Below, one piece after another: positions 1-5,373 of a DNA stretch of 9,053 nucleotides. The stretch is from Actinomycetes bacterium (GTDB lineage: Bacteria; Actinomycetota; Actinomycetes; Propionibacteriales; Propionibacteriaceae). The notes beneath the pieces are model-generated. The model searched no databases. It saw only the letters and a list, made by a program, of their open reading frames with translations, and was not told where the DNA came from. Each line of letters starts with the position of its first letter. Position 1 is the stretch's first letter. Position numbers and translations under genes: made by a program. Where the stretch lies: assembly GCA_023387135.1 (NCBI GenBank), contig JAEWIK010000144.1:1-9053 (forward strand). Direction: 5' to 3'.

Positions 1-762
1 ATCATCGCGGAGTTGTACGCCCAGGCCCTCGAAGCCGGCGGCTACGAGGTGGACCGGCAGTTCCAGATCGGGCAGCGCGAGGTCTACCTCCCCGACCTCG
101 AGGCCGGGAAGATCGACATCATGCCCGAGTACTCGGGCAACCTCCTGCAGTACTACGACAAGTCGACGCAGGCCAAGTCGTCCGACGAGGTGCTCACCGC
201 CCTGGAGGACGCGCTGCCCGACGGGCTGCGCCCGCTGATGGCGGCGAGCGCGACGGACCAGGACGCCTACAACGTGACCTCCGAACTGGCCAGCCAGTAC
301 GGCCTCGCCAGCCTCGCCGACCTCGCCAAGGTGCCGGGTCCGTTGAAGGTGGCGGCCAACTCCGAGTTCGCCACCCGTCCCTACGGCCCGCAGGGGCTCA
401 AGCAGTTCTACGGCGTCGACGTGACTGTCGTCCCCGTGGAGGATTCGGGCGGCCCGCTGACGGTCAAGGCGCTGAAGAACGGCGACGTCCAGACCGCCGA
501 CATCTATTCGGCGGATCCTTCGATCGCGGCCAACGGCTTCGTCACGCTGACCGACCCGAAGAACATGATCCTGCCGCAGAACGTGGTGCCGATCGTCGAC
601 TCCAAGGTGGACAGCAACGCCTCGAAGATCATCGACGGCGTGAGCGCCAAGCTCGACACTCCCGCGCTGATCGCGCTCAACGCCCGCAGCGTGAACGAGC
701 AGGCGTCCTCGGCGACCATCGCCGCGGACTGGCTGTCCCAGCAGGGGCTGGTGAAGAAGTAG
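1..762 (+). CDS. Glycine betaine/choline-type ABC transporter substrate-binding protein, 5'-truncated
   Basis: This is the C-terminal 253 residues of an extracytoplasmic solute receptor of the ProX/OpuAC/OpuCC family, which delivers glycine betaine, choline or related osmoprotectants to a membrane permease and ATPase. The frame is open to the left edge, so the start, the signal peptide (usually a lipoprotein signal in Gram-positives) and the N-terminal part of lobe 1 lie outside the window. Family hallmarks seen are IDIMPEYSGNLLQYY near visible residues 39-53, a type II periplasmic-binding fold pattern, LKVAANSEFATRPYG, and the late block NMILPQNVVPIVDSKVD. It ends in TAG at 760-762 and is followed by a strong hairpin, so it is probably the last gene of an operon whose ATPase and permease genes lie upstream. 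The family call is firm. The exact ligand (betaine, choline, carnitine or ectoine) cannot be set from this fragment. Confidence 0.9.
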   Translation: MIAELYAQALEAGGYEVDRQFQIGQREVYLPDLEAGKIDIMPEYSGNLLQYYDKSTQAKSSDEVLTALEDALPDGLRPLMAASATDQDAYNVTSELASQYGLASLADLAKVPGPLKVAANSEFATRPYGPQGLKQFYGVDVTVVPVEDSGGPLTVKALKNGDVQTADIYSADPSIAANGFVTLTDPKNMILPQNVVPIVDSKVDSNASKIIDGVSAKLDTPALIALNARSVNEQASSATIAADWLSQQGLVKK

Positions 763-771
763 GTCAGGAGC

Positions 772-808
772 CCGGCCGGCGGCGCGCCGAGCGCCCGCCG
801 CTGGCCGG
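772..808. terminator. GC-rich hairpin between convergent genes
   Basis: The left arm CCGGCCGGCGGCG (772-784) and right arm CGCCGCTGGCCGG (796-808) form a 13-bp stem with one G-T wobble and an 11-nt loop. It starts 10 nt after the stop of the substrate-binding protein gene. There is no U-run, as is common in high-GC actinobacteria, so it is either a U-less intrinsic terminator or an mRNA 3'-end stabiliser. It could serve both convergent genes. Confidence 0.6.
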
Positions 809-822
809 CCCCTCACCGGGCC
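807..822. terminator. Second short hairpin before the end of the usp gene
   Basis: GGCCC (807-811) and GGGCC (818-822) pair around a CTCACC loop. The two bases 807-808 are shared with the larger stem, so the two hairpins are alternative at their edge. It lies 10 nt beyond the stop codon of the leftward universal stress protein gene and could help end that transcript. It is weak alone. Confidence 0.35.
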
Positions 823-831
823 TTCTGCCGG

Positions 832-1344
832 TCAGGACCCCTGGGGCTCGTCAGGCTCGATCGCCCAGTCGAGACGCTGCTGCCGGGCCGGCGACTGGTC
901 GCCCTCGGCCCGGCGCGTGACCAACACGTCGCACTGCGCGTGCTCGACCACCTGGTCGGAGACCGAACCGAGCAGCAGCCCGGCGAACCCGCCCAGGCCA
1001 CGCGTCCCGACGATGATCAACCTCGCGCCCTCGGTCGCCTTGATGAGTTCGCGGCCGGCCGCGCCGTGCGGCACCGCGTACTCCACCTTCACCCCGGGCG
1101 CCTGCGCCACCCTGTCGGCCACCTGACCCTTGAGCTGGTCGAGCACCGCTTCGGCGAAGTCCTCGACGGGGGGCACGTAGCCCGGCGCCCAGCTCTTGGG
1201 TCGCGGCGCGTTGCTGATGGTCCAGGCGCGCACGATGCGAACCGTGGCGTCCAGCTTGTCCGCCAGCCAGAGCCCTTTGCGGAGCGCTTCGTCGGCGAAG
1301 TCCGAGCCGTCGTACCCGACGATGATCGGTCCTGAGTCCTCCAT
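832..1344 (-). CDS. Universal stress protein (UspA family), ATP-binding type
   Basis: A 170-aa single-domain UspA-type protein, cytosolic, from a family linked to survival under stress and growth arrest. The N-terminal strand PIIVGYDGSDFADEAL carries the conserved Asp (residue 12) used for nucleotide contact. The C-terminal block GTRGLGGFAGLLLGS fits the ATP-binding pattern G-x2-G-x9-G-S (residues 113-127), so it should be an ATP-binding rather than a UspA-like non-binding member. About 25 residues rich in Gln, Arg and Asp extend past the core. I chose ATG at 1344, which has AGGGTGG just upstream. An in-frame GTG three codons earlier (1353) is an alternative start. The gene is divergent from the P-loop protein gene across about 147 bp and convergent with the betaine-binding protein gene. 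Its specific role is unknown. Confidence 0.92.
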   Translation of the reverse strand: MEDSGPIIVGYDGSDFADEALRKGLWLADKLDATVRIVRAWTISNAPRPKSWAPGYVPPVEDFAEAVLDQLKGQVADRVAQAPGVKVEYAVPHGAAGRELIKATEGARLIIVGTRGLGGFAGLLLGSVSDQVVEHAQCDVLVTRRAEGDQSPARQQRLDWAIEPDEPQGS

Positions 1345-1408
1345 GGTCGCCACCCTAACCGCCCCGACTCACGACGTGACAGAGCCGTCGGCCACCGGGG
1401 CCGGAGAG

Positions 1409-1429
1409 CCTGACTTTTCTCTTGTCAGG
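1409..1429. promoter_or_regulatory. Inverted repeat in the usp / P-loop gene divergent region
   Basis: CCTGAC (1409-1414) and GTCAGG (1424-1429) form a perfect 6-bp inverted repeat around an unusually pyrimidine-rich 9-nt spacer (TTTTCTCTT) in otherwise GC-rich DNA. It lies in the only intergenic space between two divergent genes, so an operator or activator site is a reasonable guess. A weak hairpin is the alternative. No cognate regulator can be named. Confidence 0.35.
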
Positions 1430-1457
1430 ACCGGGTGCGCGGGCACAGGCGGCGACT

Positions 1458-1463
1458 TACACT
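1458..1463 (+). promoter_or_regulatory. Possible -10 box for the P-loop gene
   Basis: TACACT fits the TANNNT -10 pattern of actinobacterial housekeeping promoters and sits about 28 nt before the ATG at 1492. No good -35 is present at 17-18 nt. TTGTCA at 1422-1427 is too far away (30 nt), so an activator-dependent promoter or a false match are both possible. Confidence 0.3.
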
Positions 1464-1491
1464 GAGGCATCCCCCACCGCAGGAGCCAGAG

Positions 1492-2841
1492 ATGCCTGGT
1501 CCACGTCGAACCCTCATCGTGGGAGCCGCGGGGCGCGACTTCCACACCTTCAACACCGTGTTCCGCCACGACGCGTCGCATGTCGTCGTGGGGTTCACGT
1601 CCCCGGAGTTCTGCGTGGACGACACGGGCACCTATCCCGCGTCGCTGGCGGGGCCGCTCTACCCCGACGGCATCGACATCCTGCCGGAGGCCGCTCTCGA
1701 AGAGGTGGTCAGGCACCTGCGGGTGGACGAGGTGGTGTACGCGTACACGGAGGCTCCGCGCGTCGAACTCGCCCGGCTGGCGTCCCGCGCCCTCGCCGCC
1801 GGCGCCGACTTCGAGGTCGTGAGCCCTCACAGGCTCATGCTGCCGACGAGCAAGCCCGTCATCGCCGTGTCGTCGGCGAGGCCCGGTTCGGGGAAGTCGG
1901 CCGCCGCGCGGTACCTGGCGGAGTTCCTGGTCGGCGAGGGGTACAGGGTCGCCGTCGTCAGGCACCCGCGCACCGAGCGGCTTTTCGACAACGCCTATCC
2001 GAGCGTGCAGCAGGGCGGGCGCCACGCGCGGTCGGCCGACGAGGTGGTGAGGGGCGAGGTGGCACCCCACGGCAGCGATCCGGTGGCCGTGTTCTCGGGC
2101 CTCGACTACGAACTCGTGCTGGCGGCCGCCGAGGCCGAAGCAGACGTGCTGATCTGGGACGGCAACGGGTCGGACGCTCCGTTCCTGCGGCCGACGCTGC
2201 AGTTCGTGCTGGTGGACCCGCTGCGGCTGGGCGGCGAGGTCGACTACTTCCCCGGCGAGGTGTGCCTGCGCATGGCCGACGCGATCATCGTCAACAAGTG
2301 CGATGCGGTGTCGGTGAGCCAGATCGAGGCCGTCGTCGACACGGTGGCCCAGCTCAATCCCGACGCCAGGGTGTTCACCGCCGACTCGCCCGTCGAGGTC
2401 GAGGACGGGCAGGTGCTCCGCGGGCGGACCGTGACGATCCTCGAGGAGGTCGACTCGCTCCGGCTCGATGGCATTCGTCCGGGAGCGGGCATGGTGGCGG
2501 CGCGGCGGGGCGGCGTCTCGGGGATCATCAGCCCCAAGCCGTACGCGACGGGGTCGCTGGCGCGGTTCTACAGGCAGAATCCGGCGGCAGCACAGGTGCT
2601 CCCCGTGCTGGGCAACTCACCGGAGGTTCTCGCCGAACTTGGGGCGGCGCTCGCCGCCGTGCCGAGCGAGGTGATCATCGACGCCGCCCGGGTCGACCTC
2701 GCGGGCCTGCTGCCCGAGAAGCCCGTCGTGAGGGCGTCGTACACGTTGTCGCCACACGACCACGAAGCGGTGGCGGCGTTGGTTCGGGGGGCCGTCCAGA
2801 GTTGGACGGCCGCCCCGCAACCGAGCGTCAGGCCTGCTTGA
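1492..2841 (+). CDS. COG2403-type P-loop GTPase / cyclic 2,3-diphosphoglycerate synthetase-like protein
   Basis: A 449-aa cytosolic protein with the order known for the COG2403 family, which includes archaeal cyclic 2,3-diphosphoglycerate synthetase. Residues 8-18 (LIVGAAGRDFH) open a Rossmann-like N-terminal domain. Residues 129-136 (ARPGSGKS) form a P-loop whose first position is Ala rather than Gly. IWDGNGSD (221-228) follows, then PGEVCLRMADAIIVNKCD with a G4-like NKxD at 268-271, and a C-terminal part with GAGMVAARRGG and a PKPYATGSL segment. Length matches the archaeal enzyme (about 460 aa). The start is ATG 1492, because AGGAG at 1481-1485 sits 6 nt upstream; upstream extensions of this frame lack such support. 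The gene is divergent from usp, and its end overlaps the convergent yceI gene by 14 bases. Family membership is well supported. The reaction in a mesophilic actinobacterium is not: it may be a GTPase or ATP-dependent ligase with another substrate. Confidence 0.85.
   Translation: MPGPRRTLIVGAAGRDFHTFNTVFRHDASHVVVGFTSPEFCVDDTGTYPASLAGPLYPDGIDILPEAALEEVVRHLRVDEVVYAYTEAPRVELARLASRALAAGADFEVVSPHRLMLPTSKPVIAVSSARPGSGKSAAARYLAEFLVGEGYRVAVVRHPRTERLFDNAYPSVQQGGRHARSADEVVRGEVAPHGSDPVAVFSGLDYELVLAAAEAEADVLIWDGNGSDAPFLRPTLQFVLVDPLRLGGEVDYFPGEVCLRMADAIIVNKCDAVSVSQIEAVVDTVAQLNPDARVFTADSPVEVEDGQVLRGRTVTILEEVDSLRLDGIRPGAGMVAARRGGVSGIISPKPYATGSLARFYRQNPAAAQVLPVLGNSPEVLAELGAALAAVPSEVIIDAARVDLAGLLPEKPVVRASYTLSPHDHEAVAALVRGAVQSWTAAPQPSVRPA
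2786..2816. terminator. Strong hairpin inside the overlapping 3' ends
   Basis: GGCCGTCCA (2790-2798) pairs perfectly with TGGACGGCC (2803-2811) around a GAGT tetraloop. The stem extends by GGGG (2786-2789) to CCCC (2813-2816) with one bulged G (2812), giving 13 bp. It begins 12 nt beyond the stop codon of the leftward yceI gene, a usual place for an intrinsic terminator. On the other strand it lies within the last 20 codons of the P-loop gene. No U-tract follows on either side. Confidence 0.6.
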
Positions 2842-3391
2842 CCGCTGCGATCTCGAACTCGAGGGTGACCTTCTCGCTGACCAGCACGCCGCCGGTCTCG
2901 ATCGCGACGTTCCAGGTCAGGTCCCAGTCCTTGCGGTTGACGACGACGCTGCCCTCGAAGCCGATGCGCTCGCCGCCCCACGGGTCGCCGTTGGAGCCGA
3001 GGTAGGTGAAGGGGATCGTGACGGGCTTGGTGACTCCCTTGATGGTGAGGTCGCCCGTCACCTCCACTGTCTCGGGATCGGTGATCTCGAAGTTGGTGGC
3101 GACGAAGGTGATCGTCGGGAAGTTGTCGGCGTCGAAGAAGTCGGCGCTGCGCAGGTGGGCGTCGCGCTGCTCCGAACGGGTGTCGATGCTGGCGGTCTTG
3201 ATCTCGACAGTCAGCGAGGAGGCCGAAGGGTTGGCGCCGTCGATGGTCGCGGTGCCGGAGACGTCGCTGAAGGCGCCGCGCACCTTGGTGACGACGGCGT
3301 GACGGGCGACGAAGCCCACCTGCGAGTGGCCAGCATCAAGGACGTACGTGCCCTTGAGGTCTGTGAGGGCTGTCGACTGGGTCACTGTCAT
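2828..3391 (-). CDS. YceI-family lipocalin-like protein, cytosolic form
   Basis: A 187-aa YceI domain protein, a family with a lipocalin-like beta barrel that binds amphiphiles such as isoprenoid quinone-type lipids. Hallmarks run in order: YVLDAGHSQVGFVARHAVVTKVRG (residues 16-39), TVEIKTASIDTRSEQRDAHLRSADFFDADNFPTITF in the middle, the DLTIKGVTKPVTIPF strand pair, and the closing KDWDLTWNVAIETGGVLVSEKVTLEFEI. There is no signal peptide, unlike E. coli YceI, which is usual for actinobacterial members. The ATG at 3391 has a purine-rich AGAGGAAGAG just upstream. The gene has its own strong promoter with two flanking palindromes, and its last 14 bases overlap the end of the convergent P-loop gene. 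The family call is firm; the physiological ligand is unknown. Confidence 0.95.
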   Translation of the reverse strand: MTVTQSTALTDLKGTYVLDAGHSQVGFVARHAVVTKVRGAFSDVSGTATIDGANPSASSLTVEIKTASIDTRSEQRDAHLRSADFFDADNFPTITFVATNFEITDPETVEVTGDLTIKGVTKPVTIPFTYLGSNGDPWGGERIGFEGSVVVNRKDWDLTWNVAIETGGVLVSEKVTLEFEIAAVKQA

Positions 3392-3405
3392 GTTCTCTTC
3401 CTCTC

Positions 3406-3416
3406 GGCTTGAAGCC
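3406..3416. repeat. Small inverted repeat in the yceI leader
   Basis: GGCTT-G-AAGCC is a perfect 5-bp inverted repeat with a one-base centre, in the presumed 5' untranslated region of yceI. Read on the plus strand it contains TTGAAG, which recurs at 3424-3429 in the adjacent palindrome. It may be an extra half-site for the same regulator or a chance match. Confidence 0.3.
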
Positions 3417-3422
3417 TAAATG

Positions 3423-3436
3423 ATTGAAGTCTCAAT
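3423..3436. promoter_or_regulatory. Palindromic operator candidate 1 (yceI, proximal)
   Basis: ATTGA-AGTC-TCAAT has perfect 5-bp arms with a 4-nt centre. It lies immediately downstream of the transcription start predicted from the yceI -10 box (about 3438), where a bound protein would block initiation or early elongation. It shares the TTGA-N4-TCAA core with the site at 3461-3474, 38 bp away centre to centre. MarR-family repressors recognise palindromes of this general kind, so a MarR-type regulator encoded elsewhere is my inference. Confidence 0.6.
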
Positions 3437-3444
3437 AACTCCAG

Positions 3445-3473
3445 ATAGTAGAACCTGATGGTTGAGTTGTCAA
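3445..3473 (-). promoter_or_regulatory. yceI promoter, near-consensus -35 and -10
   Basis: On the minus strand TTGACA (complement of 3468-3473) is followed after exactly 17 nt by TACTAT (complement of 3445-3450). This is a full -35 match and five of six bases of TATAAT. Predicted initiation is near 3438, giving a leader of about 47 nt before the ATG at 3391. It is by far the best sigma-70-type promoter in the window. The AT-rich stretch around it stands out from its surroundings. Confidence 0.8.
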
Positions 3474-3474
3474 C
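3461..3474. promoter_or_regulatory. Palindromic operator candidate 2 (yceI, overlapping the -35)
   Basis: GTTGA-GTTG-TCAAC has perfect 5-bp arms and completely covers the -35 hexamer of the yceI promoter. It shares the TTGA-N4-TCAA core with 3423-3436. Together the pair brackets the core promoter, the usual geometry for tight repression by a dimeric winged-helix regulator. Confidence 0.6.
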
Positions 3475-3584
3475 TACTCTTACCCCTCATCCCGCATCCC
3501 GATGCGCTCAGACGCCGTTCGTCCAGCCCGGACCACCGCCCTGCCGCCGCCGGTTGGCCTGAATGTATGGTGGCCCCAACGCGA

Positions 3585-3602
3585 GGTTCTTCCCCGCGAA
3601 CC
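3585..3602. repeat. Inverted repeat upstream of gltA
   Basis: GGTTC (3585-3589) and GAACC (3598-3602) flank an 8-nt spacer, about 34 nt before the citrate synthase start. It could be a regulator site or a small leader hairpin. The rest of the 3475-3635 stretch shows no clear promoter: TATGGT (3566-3571) and GATACT (3607-3612) fit a loose -10 pattern, but neither has a -35 at the right distance. Confidence 0.3.
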
Positions 3603-3635
3603 GGGGGATACTGATCGAATCCATGGAGGATGGGG

Positions 3636-4931
<1,296 letters not shown>

Positions 4932-4968
4932 CCCCTCCAACCCCACTTTCACAAGGGAAAGCGCTCCT

Positions 4969-4982
4969 CTGAGGTACCTCAG
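4969..4982. promoter_or_regulatory. 14-bp perfect palindrome downstream of gltA
   Basis: CTGAGGTACCTCAG is a gapless, fully self-complementary palindrome 38 nt after the gltA stop and 72 nt before the small-protein ATG. With no loop it suits a protein dimer better than a terminator, although a short stem with a 4-nt loop is possible. TACCTC recurs a few bases later (4989-4994). I infer an operator for the small gene. The 4932-5053 gap shows no clear terminator for gltA, only a weak CTTTC-N6-GAAAG stem. Confidence 0.45.
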
Positions 4983-4996
4983 GGCGGCTACCTCGG

Positions 4997-5012
4997 GGAA
5001 GTTCGGAAGTTC
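4997..5012 (+). repeat. Tandem 8-bp repeat before the small gene
   Basis: GGAAGTTC occurs twice head to tail, 42 nt before the small-protein ATG. Tandem direct repeats at such a distance often bind regulators that contact DNA as head-to-tail subunits, as MalT and many response regulators do. A link to the neighbouring LAL regulator is speculation. Confidence 0.4.
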
Positions 5013-5053
5013 GCCTCATGTGCGGGTGCGCGCCTTAGGAGCACCCTTTAGGT

Positions 5054-5263
5054 ATGAACACGTCCGACTACGCGATGGGCCTGGTGCTGCAGCAGCGGCA
5101 CGCGGATCTGCTCCGGGAAGCACGCGACAACGCGCTCGCCCGTGAAGCGGCCGCGCCCCGCGACACGGTCGTGTTGTGGTGGCGCCGGCTGACCGATCGG
5201 CCGAAGTGGACGCCGGCTCGTCCGGTCGGCGGGCGCACCCCACGTCTCCAGCCGACCCACTAG
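5054..5263 (+). CDS. Small basic hypothetical protein (69 aa)
   Basis: No function is recognised. The first half (residues 9-33, QQRHADLLREARDNALAREA) is a charged amphipathic helix pattern. It is followed by a VVLWWRR segment with paired Trp (42-43) and a Pro/Arg-rich basic tail. There is no signal peptide or true membrane span. Short actinobacterial proteins of this pattern (a charged helix, then aromatic and basic residues) are common and mostly uncharacterised. The frame is continuous and begins right after a palindrome and tandem repeat. AGGAG (5037-5041) sits 12 nt before the ATG, farther than ideal, so the start is uncertain. It precedes the LAL regulator in the same direction with a 106-nt gap. 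I think it is real, but a chance ORF cannot be excluded. Confidence 0.6.
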   Translation: MNTSDYAMGLVLQQRHADLLREARDNALAREAAAPRDTVVLWWRRLTDRPKWTPARPVGGRTPRLQPTH

Positions 5264-5345
5264 CACGGACGGCCCCGGCTCCGTTGGGCGGGCTGCCCCG
5301 AGCACACGACACCATGCCGTCTCCCGGCGGCAGTGATTCGTGCGC

Positions 5346-5373
5346 AGGAGGGGCTCGGGTGATGGCACGATGA
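5346..5373 (+). promoter_or_regulatory. Strong ribosome site and four-codon ORF at the LAL start
   Basis: AGGAGGGG (5346-5353) is the best Shine-Dalgarno in this stretch, yet the codons at the right distance, GTG 5359 and ATG 5362, open a frame that stops at TGA 5371-5373 after a tri- or tetrapeptide (V/M-M-A-R). That TGA overlaps the LAL ATG at 5370 in an ATGA junction. This fits translational coupling or a regulatory minimal ORF. A base-calling slip that hides the true LAL start is the alternative. Confidence 0.4.

Noticed and set aside
1422..1463. TTGTCA and TACACT as one promoter for the P-loop gene
   Set aside because: The spacing is 30 nt, far beyond the 16-19 nt a sigma-70-type holoenzyme accepts, so the two were not joined into one promoter.
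1422..3005. 527-aa plus-strand frame overlapping the P-loop gene and the yceI end
   Set aside because: Its composition is Arg and Gly-dominated with no domain, while the COG2403 frame is clearly coding across the same interval.
3630..3635. ATG 3630 as the gltA start
   Set aside because: GGAGG ends at 3629, directly abutting this ATG. ATG 3636 has the normal 6-nt spacing.
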